Source: Desulfobacterales bacterium
Lineage (GTDB): Bacteria > Desulfobacterota > Desulfobacteria > Desulfobacterales > JAEINQ01
Reading direction: 5' to 3'
Length of the DNA: 64,000 bases
Assembly: GCA_016342285.1 (NCBI GenBank)
Contig: JAEINQ010000023.1
Coordinates: 1 to 64,000 of the forward strand
How positions within the stretch are numbered: position 1 is the stretch's first letter; each line of letters starts with the position of its first letter. Below are positions 55,295-63,303 of this stretch, piece after piece. The notes under the pieces are model-generated. The model saw only the letters and a list, made by a program, of their open reading frames with translations. It was not told the DNA's origin and did no database searches. A program made the translations under genes and the position numbers.

Positions 55295-56932
55295 ATGATC
55301 AGCGCAACCAACGTAACGCTTGCCTATGGCAAGCGTATTTTATTTAAAGACGTCCATATCAAGTTCACCCCCGGTAACTGCTACGGCCTGATCGGCGCCA
55401 ACGGTTCCGGGAAAACAACTTTCCTCAAAATCCTTTCCGGGGCATGCGAGCCCGACAAAGGGGTTGTAAGCATAGGATCCGGCGAGCGCATCGCCGTTTT
55501 GGGCCAGGACCAGTTTGCCTTTGACGAGCAAATTGTCATCGACACGGTGATCATGGGACACGAGCGGCTCCATGCCATCGTGATGGCGCGAAACGCCCTC
55601 TATGCCAAGGCGGATTTCACCGAAGCCGATGGTATCCGCTCCGGTGAACTGGAGGCCGAGTTTGCCGAGATGAACGGCTACGAGGCCGAATCCCAGGCAG
55701 CGGTTCTCTTAAACGGCCTGGGCGTTGCCGAAGAGATGCGCCACCTGAAGATGAAAGAACTGGAAGGGGGAGATAAGGTCCGCGTGCTTCTTGCCCAGGC
55801 CCTTTTCGGCAACCCCGACGTCCTGCTCCTGGACGAACCCACCAACCACCTGGATCACAAGTCCATCGCCTGGCTGGAAGATTTTCTGACGCGTTTTGCC
55901 AACACCGTGATCGTGGTATCCCACGACCGTCACTTCCTCAACCAGGTCTGCACCCACGTTGCCGATATCGACTACGGCCAGATCCGGGTCTTTGCCGGCA
56001 ACTACGATTTCTGGTGTCAGGCGAGCCGCCTGATCCAGAAACAGAAACAGAACGAAAACAAGAAAGCCACGGATAAAGCCAAAGAACTGACCGCGTTTAT
56101 CCAGCGCTTCAGCTCCAACGCTTCCAAGGCCAAACAGGCAACTTCCCGGAAGAAACTCCTGGAAAAGATTACCCTGGATGACATGCCGGTCTCATCACGA
56201 AAATACCCCTGGATCGCCTTTAAGCCGGAACGCCCCTGCGGGAGCGTGATCCTGGAAATCGAAAATCTCAGCAAAACCATCGATGGGGAGAAGATCCTTA
56301 ACAACTTTTCCATGGTGGCAAACGGCGGGGACAAGATCGCCCTTGTCGGAAACAACAGCCTGGCCAAAACTGCCCTCTTCCAGATCCTGACCGGGAAAAT
56401 GGAACCGGATTCGGGCAGCTTCCGATGGGGCCAGACCGTTACCACCGCTTACTTTGCCAAGGAAAACAGCCTTTTCTTTGAAGCCGAGATGTCTCTGGTC
56501 CAGTGGCTGCTGCAGTATGCCCCGCCGGATGAAGGGGTGAGCTTTGCCCGCGGTTTTCTCGGCCGCATGCTCTTCTCCGGAGAAGAGGCCATGAAAAGCA
56601 CCCGGGTTCTCTCCGGAGGGGAAAAGGTACGCTGCATGCTCTCGCGCATGATGCTGACCGGCGCCAATGCGCTTTTGTTGGATGAGCCCACCAACCACTT
56701 GGACCTGGAGGCCATCACCTCACTCAATGAAGGGCTCATGGCCTTTCCCGAGGTGATTCTCCTGGCTTCCCACGACCACCAGCTCGTCTCCACCGTGGCC
56801 AACCGGATCGTCGAGCTCACCCCGGAAGGCGCCATTGACCGACTCATGGACTATGACGACTACCTGCAAAGCCCTGCCGTGGCAAAAGAAAGAGAAGCTC
56901 ACTATTGCGGGGGAACGGTCCAGGCATACTGA
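55295..56932 (+). CDS. ybiT: ABC-F ATPase, YbiT-like
   Basis: A soluble translation factor with two ABC domains (545 residues). Domain 1: GANGSGKTTFLKIL, Walker B LLLDEPTNHLDH. The linker is Lys-rich (about residues 240-300). Domain 2: Walker A GNNSLAKTALFQIL, in which the usual second Gly is Ala, then VLSGGEKVRCMLSRMML and LLLDEPTNHLDLE. ABC-F proteins rescue stalled ribosomes. GAGGAA precedes the ATG at 55295. Not part of the BMC. Confidence 0.9.
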   Translation: MISATNVTLAYGKRILFKDVHIKFTPGNCYGLIGANGSGKTTFLKILSGACEPDKGVVSIGSGERIAVLGQDQFAFDEQIVIDTVIMGHERLHAIVMARNALYAKADFTEADGIRSGELEAEFAEMNGYEAESQAAVLLNGLGVAEEMRHLKMKELEGGDKVRVLLAQALFGNPDVLLLDEPTNHLDHKSIAWLEDFLTRFANTVIVVSHDRHFLNQVCTHVADIDYGQIRVFAGNYDFWCQASRLIQKQKQNENKKATDKAKELTAFIQRFSSNASKAKQATSRKKLLEKITLDDMPVSSRKYPWIAFKPERPCGSVILEIENLSKTIDGEKILNNFSMVANGGDKIALVGNNSLAKTALFQILTGKMEPDSGSFRWGQTVTTAYFAKENSLFFEAEMSLVQWLLQYAPPDEGVSFARGFLGRMLFSGEEAMKSTRVLSGGEKVRCMLSRMMLTGANALLLDEPTNHLDLEAITSLNEGLMAFPEVILLASHDHQLVSTVANRIVELTPEGAIDRLMDYDDYLQSPAVAKEREAHYCGGTVQAY

Positions 56933-57041
56933 TTCCAATCCGTTGGAAATGACTAAAGTTGACATTCACATCCAATTGGGTTCTGTTGAAGCGCTGCACG
57001 AGCAACGGGGACCATTGTCGGCAAAAGAAACGGGGCAAGAC

Positions 57042-57575
57042 ATGAACGAAAAAACGAAAGCAACAGGGGCGCCACCCCCTTCCCTGGACCGGGACGCCCT
57101 TCAGCAGTTCATCGACCGGCACCGGATCGATGCCGCGATTTTGAATCTCAACGAACACACCGCCACCGTGGCCGACGCCGCGCGGGCCCTGGAGGTTGAA
57201 ACCGACCAGATTATCAAGTCGCTGGTGTTTCGCCACAACGATGATGCCCTACTGGTGATCGCCAGCGGGCTTGCCCGGGTGGACCGGAAAAAACTCGCCG
57301 CCTTTCTCGGGGTGGGCCGAAAAAAAGTCAAATTCGCCAACCCGGAGGAAGTGCTCCGGATCACCGGATACGTGGTCGGCAGCATGCCCCCCTTCGGGCA
57401 CCGAACCCGGCTGCGCACGCTGATCGACACAGAGGTCACCGGCCTTGGGACCGTTTTTGGCGGCGGCGGCAGCTTAAACACCATGATGCGCCTGACCCCG
57501 GACGAACTGCTGCGGGTGACCGGGGCGGAAGTGGTCAGCGTCTGCGAAGACTCACCCGAAATAAGTGTGGAGTGA
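57042..57575 (+). CDS. ybaK: YbaK/ProX-type aminoacyl-tRNA deacylase
   Basis: Hydrolyses mischarged tRNA in trans. 177 residues: KSLVFRHNDDALLVIASG, the Lys-bearing RVDRKKLAAFLG, and VVGSMPPFGHRTRLRTLIDTE, GTVFGGGGSLNTMMRL close the active-site pocket. The track start lies 69 codons upstream without family features; MNEKTK is preferred. The last five residues come from a repeat aaataagtgtggagtgact that also occurs at 45463. Confidence 0.9.
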   Translation: MNEKTKATGAPPPSLDRDALQQFIDRHRIDAAILNLNEHTATVADAARALEVETDQIIKSLVFRHNDDALLVIASGLARVDRKKLAAFLGVGRKKVKFANPEEVLRITGYVVGSMPPFGHRTRLRTLIDTEVTGLGTVFGGGGSLNTMMRLTPDELLRVTGAEVVSVCEDSPEISVE

Positions 57576-57643
57576 CTAAAGTGAGCTAAAGTGACTAATC
57601 CTCCAAAAGGAAAGGCGGACATCCTGTTCCATAAAACCGGTGA

Positions 57644-58429
57644 ATGGGCATAATGAATCCTGATCCAGACCCGTTGCTCGTCGACACCCACGCCCACATC
57701 TGCGATGCGCGTTTCGACCCCGACCGTGCCGCAATGCTCGACCGGGCACTGGCTGCCGGGGTTTCTGCCGTGGTGGCCGTTGGGGAAGACATTGATGATG
57801 CGCGAAAAAACCTCGAACTGGCCACAACCTATCCCATGCTGCGGCCGGCCGCCGGGCTCTATCCCGGCCAACCAACGCCCGCCGAAGCAGAAGAGATGAT
57901 CACCTTTATCCGCACCCATCGCCGCCGCCTGTGGGCCATTGGCGAAGTGGGGATCGATTTCTGGCTGGCCAAAACAGAAGAAGATCGAAGACATCAGGAA
58001 GAAATTTTTTGCCAATTCATCCATCTGGCCGCAGAACTCAATCTTCCGCTCAACGTTCATTCGCGCTCGGCGGGGCGCCGCGCCGTGGAATTGCTCATGC
58101 AAAACAGCGCCAAACGCGTCCAACTTCATGCCTTTGACGGCAAGTATGCCACCGCCGCACCTGCCGTGGAAGCCGGCTACTTTTTCTCTATCCCCCCGTC
58201 GGTGGTCCGGTCCAGGCAGAAACAGAAACTGGTGGGCCACCTGCCCCTGCGATCGCTTCTGGTGGAAACCGACAGCCCGGTGCTGGGGGCTGATCCGGCG
58301 GCCCGCAACGAACCGGCCCGGTTAATGACCAGCGTCGAGGCCATTGCCGAAATAAAAAAAGTGCCGGCCGCGGTTGTCATGGACGCCATTGCCGCAAATG
58401 TCCGAATCCTTTACGGCCAGAAAATTTGA
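57644..58429 (+). CDS. tatD: TatD-family metal-dependent DNase
   Basis: A TIM-barrel hydrolase of 261 residues: VDTHAHICDARFD (HxH), GEVGIDFWL (Glu), LNVHSRSAGRRAVELL and VETDSPVLGADP (Asp), all expected ligands. YchF-linked TatD proteins are 3-prime exonucleases. Two possible ATGs at 57644 and 57653; both lack a strong ribosome site. It is downstream of ybaK with a 68-base repeat-bearing gap. Confidence 0.9.
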   Translation: MGIMNPDPDPLLVDTHAHICDARFDPDRAAMLDRALAAGVSAVVAVGEDIDDARKNLELATTYPMLRPAAGLYPGQPTPAEAEEMITFIRTHRRRLWAIGEVGIDFWLAKTEEDRRHQEEIFCQFIHLAAELNLPLNVHSRSAGRRAVELLMQNSAKRVQLHAFDGKYATAAPAVEAGYFFSIPPSVVRSRQKQKLVGHLPLRSLLVETDSPVLGADPAARNEPARLMTSVEAIAEIKKVPAAVVMDAIAANVRILYGQKI

Positions 58430-58900
58430 CGACATAGCCAGAGCTTACTCTGACCCGCCCAGAGGACGTGGCCTTGGGTTACCCCAGGAAGAAGCTGTCT
58501 TTGAGTGTTTGAAGTTCGAAGTGCCTAAAATCAAGAAATCCTCTGCACTACTATCTGTCGATTTCTTGTTTTTTATGCACGATATTTTTAAAAATATCAT
58601 TTGATCTTGAACAGTTATGGCTAACCACGGAGACACTGAGCACGCAGAGGGTTTCTGAATTTTTACAGATCGGGAGACGGCGATCTGTACAAGCAAACAC
58701 TGTCAGGGCATTCTCATTCACGGCCGCCGTCTCCCAGCCGGGAATGAACCGAAAAAGCTCCGTGCCCTCTGTGGTGAGATAATTGTTTGGTTGCGGCTCG
58801 GCCGCGATAGGATCTCCGTGTCTCCAGTTCGCGATGCGAACGGGTGGTGAAATCGCTGGTGGAATCTGCGGTTGCGTCGCAGTATTTATGAAATCGAGCA
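58430..58900. repeat. Gene-free stretch with several palindromic repeats
   Basis: From 58440 this 471-base gap begins with cccagaggacgtggccttgg and gtgtttgaagttcgaagtgc, parts of the mtaB-arm repeat family. From about 58620 comes a second type, aaccacggagacactgag, mirrored at 58765 by ctccgtgccctctgtggtg and again near 58815. No gene is supported. Confidence 0.65.
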
Positions 58901-59854
58901 CTATCCGGCGGAAGACCGGATGGTAATCCCGAAGAGTCGGCAGGCGTTGCCCCCCAGTATGGCCGCCAGGGTCTCCGGGTCCAGCCCCATTTGAACCAGT
59001 TTTTTGATCTCCCGGTCCCAGGCATAGGGGATATTGGGAAAATCGGTCCCGTAGAGCAGCCGGTCCGTTCGCATGGCGGCCAGGTCCGGAACAAAGTCCA
59101 TGGGGAGATAATCGGCCAGCACCATGGTGGTATCGAGCCACAGGTTGTCATAAGCGACTGCCATCTGTCCAAAGGCCTCAAACTCATCGGCTCCCATGTG
59201 GGGCACGCAGACCGTGAGTTCCGGCCACCGTTTCAAGACATCTTCGACCCGGTCGGCCCGGTAGAGCAGGTAGGGGTCGCAGGGGTAGGCCGGGCTTTTG
59301 GGCTCGCGGCCCACATGCATGACCAGCGGACGGCCGTGCTCGGCGCAGACGGCGTACACCGTCTCCATGGCCGGGCTTTGAAGATCAAAGCACTGCACAT
59401 GCCCGTGAAGCTTAACACCGGCAAGGCCCATGGCAAACCCCTCGGCAAGGATCAATGCGGCCTCCGGCTCGCCGGGAAAGACCGTTGCCAGGCCGGTGAG
59501 CTTGCCTTCATATTCCCGGCACAGACGGGCCATGTAAGCGTTGAGCAGGCGGGCCATACCCGGCTTATGCGCATAGTGCAGGCCCACCATGTGGCCCACG
59601 CCCCGGTCCATGAGAAATTCAATGAGTTGCCTTGAGCGCAGCTTATAGCGGATGGGCCACCCGTAAACGTCGAACCACCCCCATACCGCATCAAAAAGCG
59701 AGCCGGGAAACAGATGCACATGAGCGTCCACCACCAGGGGCAGGCCGGCGGGAAGGCGATCCCCCTCGACATCATCGATCCCGGGAAGGGGAAGGACGAT
59801 ATCTTCCCGGTCGGGGCGTCTCTCCGTTTTCATGTCCATCCCTTTGTCAGCCAT
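58901..59854 (-). CDS. COG2159 amidohydrolase with intact metal ligands
   Basis: A TIM-barrel hydrolase or decarboxylase of about 317 residues: VDAHVHLFP (HxH), VMHVGREP (His), VCVPHMGADEF (His) and LYGTDFPNIPY (Asp). The family contains hydrolases and non-oxidative decarboxylases of aromatic acids. The ATG of MADKGMD at 59854, six codons below the track start, has GGAGATAG before it. Flanked by palindromes on both sides; opposite to neighbours. Substrate unknown. Confidence 0.85.
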   Translation of the reverse strand: MADKGMDMKTERRPDREDIVLPLPGIDDVEGDRLPAGLPLVVDAHVHLFPGSLFDAVWGWFDVYGWPIRYKLRSRQLIEFLMDRGVGHMVGLHYAHKPGMARLLNAYMARLCREYEGKLTGLATVFPGEPEAALILAEGFAMGLAGVKLHGHVQCFDLQSPAMETVYAVCAEHGRPLVMHVGREPKSPAYPCDPYLLYRADRVEDVLKRWPELTVCVPHMGADEFEAFGQMAVAYDNLWLDTTMVLADYLPMDFVPDLAAMRTDRLLYGTDFPNIPYAWDREIKKLVQMGLDPETLAAILGGNACRLFGITIRSSAG

Positions 59855-59888
59855 CTCTATCTCCATATCCATGGTAAGAATTGTCGGA

Positions 59889-59946
59889 TTGACGGATTAT
59901 CGAATTGGCGGATTGCCTTTAATTCGACAATTCGATAATTCGTCAA
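59889..59946. repeat. Perfect-type palindrome, 19-bp arms
   Basis: ttgacggattatcgaattg is matched by caattcgataattcgtcaa (two mismatches), loop of about 20 bases. It lies just upstream of the amidohydrolase start. Confidence 0.75.
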
Positions 59947-60102
59947 TCCATCAATATGCGAGTCGTAACCCTGTAACCGGATTTTTATAATGGATTTGAC
60001 GGCCGTTCACAACCGCCAAAGCGGTTGTCTGGACGCTGGGGGTTGCCATGTCCCAAAAGTCGTGCCGGGAAGCCCGACAAACTGGACAGGAGAGCCGCGT
60101 TG

Positions 60103-61233
60103 GTGTATCAGCCGTCCATGGGAAACGACACTAATGATACGGCCCTGGAGAGATGCATCCTTCACGGTCTGGCCTGTGAATGGGAACAGGCTGTGTGGAT
60201 GCTGCCCCCCGGTCTGGGACGCGCCCTGAAAAAGCCCCTCTTTGCCCTGGAAAACGCCCGGTCCCGATGGGGCCGCTGGCAGGCCGACCGCCGCGAGATC
60301 ACGCTGAGCCGCCGCCTGGTCCTGGACCACCCCTGGGATGCGGTGCGCGAAGTGCTCCATCACGAAATGGCCCACCAACTGGCCCAGGAGGTTCTCGGTG
60401 GAAACGGCGAACCGCCCCACGGCCCGGTTTTTCGCCGGGCCTGCGCCCTGCTGCAGGCCAACCCCGAGGCTTCGGGCCGTTGCCCGACCCTTTACGAACG
60501 CCTTGCCGACACCGGCAACAAAGATGGGGACCGCACCCTTCGCCGCATTCGTAAACTCATGGCCCTGGCCGAAAGCGGCAATCGACACGAAGCCGAGGCC
60601 GCCATGGTCAAGGCCAGAGAGCTCATGGCACGCCACCACATCGAACAGATCCCCCGAAACACGGCCAGCGACTTCATCAGCATCTTCGTCGGCCGGCCAG
60701 CCCTGCGTCACTTTCGTGAGTTCTACCACCTGGCACCCATCGTGACCGACTTCTACTTCGTTCAGGGAATCTGGGTGACGGCCTATGTGCTGGAACGTAG
60801 AAAAATGGGACGGGTTCTTGAAATCAGCGGCACCCGCACCAACGTCACCATCGCCAGTTACGTCCACGACTTCGTGGAACGGTTCATCGACACCGGCTGG
60901 ACCGACTACAATCGGGGCCGCGGTCTGAACCGTCACCGGAAGACTGACTTTGCCGTGGGCATTCTTCATGGATTTCGCACCAAACTGGAAAAAGAGATTG
61001 GCGGTGCCGGGGCCTCGGCCCCATCCAAAACGCTGATGGCCCTGGCGGATCCGGCCCTGGACAGCTACATGGCCGTTCGCTATCCACGGGTCACCCGGTT
61101 CTCCCGCCAGGGACGCGTCGAGGAAACGGTCTACGGCGACGGGGTGCGCATCGGCAAGAAACTCGTGATTTCAAAAGGCGTGACCGACGCCGGAACCGGC
61201 CCGGTAAAGCGCATTCCCGGACCGCGCCGGTGA
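60103..61233 (+). CDS. SprT-like metallopeptidase with DUF2786 domain
   Basis: About 376 residues. The first half contains HHEMAHQLAQEV, the zinc-binding HExxH of SprT-like peptidases, with the third ligand likely in EPPHGPVF. The second half begins LRRIRKLMALAESGNRHEAEAAMVKARELM, the DUF2786 helix pair, then HLAPIVTDFYFVQGIWVTAYVLE. The start is either the GTG here with AGGAGA or the ATG at 60118. This pairing occurs in a few uncharacterised proteins; the substrate is unknown. Confidence 0.82.
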   Translation: MYQPSMGNDTNDTALERCILHGLACEWEQAVWMLPPGLGRALKKPLFALENARSRWGRWQADRREITLSRRLVLDHPWDAVREVLHHEMAHQLAQEVLGGNGEPPHGPVFRRACALLQANPEASGRCPTLYERLADTGNKDGDRTLRRIRKLMALAESGNRHEAEAAMVKARELMARHHIEQIPRNTASDFISIFVGRPALRHFREFYHLAPIVTDFYFVQGIWVTAYVLERRKMGRVLEISGTRTNVTIASYVHDFVERFIDTGWTDYNRGRGLNRHRKTDFAVGILHGFRTKLEKEIGGAGASAPSKTLMALADPALDSYMAVRYPRVTRFSRQGRVEETVYGDGVRIGKKLVISKGVTDAGTGPVKRIPGPRR

Positions 61234-61351
61234 CCGGATTAAAAAAAAGATGATCGCGTAAAAATTCAGAAATTGGACAAAAAGGCCATTTATGAATGGG
61301 GTAACTGTTCACGGAGTTGAAACACTCAAGAAGTTCCAATCCTTTTCACGG

Positions 61352-61460
61352 TAAGCGTTTACAGGGTGCCGTAGATGCGAGGCGCCGGGCATGCTGGCGT
61401 ACCCCTTCGTACTTCAAATGCCCGGGAACAAAGCAGATGCGGTGCCCTGTGAACGCTTAC
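61352..61460. repeat. Long palindromic intergenic element (about 109 bp)
   Basis: gtaagcgtttacagggtgcc is mirrored by ggtgccctgtgaacgcttac, and inner gccgggcat by atgcccggg, around a central gtaccccttcgtac loop. It fills most of the 238-base gap between two convergent genes, so it may also serve as terminator for both. Confidence 0.8.
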
Positions 61461-61471
61461 ATGAATGGACA

Positions 61472-62503
61472 CTAACGCAGGGTACGCACCGGCATAATAA
61501 ACGCCCGATCCGACTTTTGCTGGTGGGTGACGGTTCCATAGTACAGGGTGACCGTGTATGCCTTGACAGGCACTTTTCTCACCGACGAAGACGACCAGTA
61601 CGGCATGTGCACAATGACATTTTCAAAGGGATTCGGCTCGACCAGGGCCGGGCACTCGTAGGCGGTGTCGAGGATGCTGCGCCACTGGGAAAGGGTTGGC
61701 AGACGCCAGTCCGCGTAACCGGCAAAACCGAACCGGTCGCATTCCGCCATGGCTTCCTGCCAAGTCAAGGCAGAGAAAAAATCGATCCGCCACCCGTTCT
61801 TGACCCACATCAGCCCGTTTTCCCGATCAGTCACCGTACCATCACCATTGTCCGTAAATCGGCCTCGGGATGCCATTGCCCGGGGCGCCGGGGGTTGCTC
61901 GGCAGTGGCGGCCATCGGCGTTGTTGGGGGCACCGCGGGCCGATTGAGACCGGGAAGGACTGACGGTTTCTCAGTAGAGAGCACCGGCGGTGCCTCCAAA
62001 GTAGAAGGCCCCGTCACCGATCGACCAGGCTTGCGGGGTCGCTCAACGGGCGGCAGGGGCGCTGTGGCCGGTTCCAGATCGTCGATATCGGTACGGGGAA
62101 CAAGGCCCATGGGTTTAGACGGCAACATCAGCGGGCCCTCGAACCGGTGGATCCCCCGATAGCTGACTTTTCCTTCCACCTTGAGCCGGTCCCAGTATGC
62201 CTCGGCGACTTCCAAGACGGCAAACCGGCCCATGTACACCCGGTAGAAAAGCCCCTTGTCCGGCACCTGGGTCTCTTTCCAGAAAACCACCTTTCCGATG
62301 CTTGCCAGGGAGTTGACAAAAGCATTGGCATTCTTCAAATCCTGGAAAGACGCCACGTGGACGCTGTAGTAAACCTTTTGCTCCGCGGCTACCGAGGCCG
62401 TCGACATGGCCCAAATACTCGCGAACACAATGAAGAGCCCGGTCACCATTGGGCACGTGCGTAGGTGAAAAAAGGCAAAAAGCGGTTGTGGCAAACCGGT
62501 CAT
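61472..62503 (-). CDS. SPOR-domain protein with DUF1566 (Lcl C-terminal) module
   Basis: A secreted or periplasmic protein of 343 residues. Signal peptide (VTGLFIVFASIWAMSTASVAA), then a SPOR domain (YSVHVASFQDLKNANAFVNSL) that binds denuded peptidoglycan, a Pro-rich linker (about 130-210), and DUF1566 (FTDNGDGTVTDRENGLMWVKN ... FAGYADWRLPTLSQW). AGGGAG precedes the ATG at 62503. Probably links a surface module to the septum. Partners are unknown. Confidence 0.85.
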   Translation of the reverse strand: MTGLPQPLFAFFHLRTCPMVTGLFIVFASIWAMSTASVAAEQKVYYSVHVASFQDLKNANAFVNSLASIGKVVFWKETQVPDKGLFYRVYMGRFAVLEVAEAYWDRLKVEGKVSYRGIHRFEGPLMLPSKPMGLVPRTDIDDLEPATAPLPPVERPRKPGRSVTGPSTLEAPPVLSTEKPSVLPGLNRPAVPPTTPMAATAEQPPAPRAMASRGRFTDNGDGTVTDRENGLMWVKNGWRIDFFSALTWQEAMAECDRFGFAGYADWRLPTLSQWRSILDTAYECPALVEPNPFENVIVHMPYWSSSSVRKVPVKAYTVTLYYGTVTHQQKSDRAFIMPVRTLR

Positions 62504-63303
62504 GGCAATCACTCCCTTTGGCGTCACGGCGGCCACTTCCCTGCCCGCGACAGACTCTAACAGGCTGCTAAAGCGTGGATAAAGAATCCTGGCGTAGCGG
62601 ACCAGGCGTTGACCAAGTTGAGGTTTTATTTGACTCTATAGGGACAGGGTTATCTGCCCCAACACGGTTGAAATGACAAAAGTTAACCCTATCGTTGCAA
62701 AAGCCGGAGGGCTCCAGAGCCCAGGCGCAAAGGGTGAAGCCGTAGTGCTTTACTGCAAACCCTTTGCAACGCCGGATCTGGAGTTCTCCGACTTTCCCGA
62801 AGGGTAAAAAACACCGGAGAAATCATTGGGCTTTCTGGAATTCACCGACGATGCAATCCAGACATGGTCGACAAAACACGTTTTTACGTTACAGTTCTTG
62901 AGTTTAAACCGTTCCCAGCGTGTTTTTTATGCAACCATGGGGTTGATGGGGCTCTGCCGTCCGCCGGTTTCGTATAAGGGGCCAAATTTCTTACCCGCGT
63001 CCGCATTCCTCAGGGTATGCCGCGGTGACGTCTTACTGGCCCTGACGGACGCCGGTTCAGGTGAACAGTCCAGCGGGTATCCTGTACTGATTTCAAGGAA
63101 AAATCAACCGGGGCCAATCACCATTTCACTTTTAACACAGGAACCCCATGATGGCAAAAGATCATACAGGCCTGTGCCCAAACGCCCTCTTCCCCTTTTC
63201 TTACCCACTGGTTCTGTCTTCATTTGATATTTTTCCGTTGACACAGCGCAGTCCTTTTTCTATTTTAAGTGGGTATGGTTCCAAATTCACTGACGAGGTT
63301 CAT
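62504..63303. repeat. 800-bp gene-free stretch with a 100-bp palindrome
   Basis: From 62694 to 62795 an imperfect palindrome combines caaaagccggagggctcca / tggagttctccgactt and gcgcaaagggt / accctttgcaac. The plus-strand frame 62826-63227 has no family features and I reject it. GAGG in front of the next gene ends the stretch. Confidence 0.6.

Noticed and set aside
62826-63227. 133-residue plus-strand frame in the 800-bp gap
   Set aside because: No motif or ribosome site; follows a palindromic repeat.
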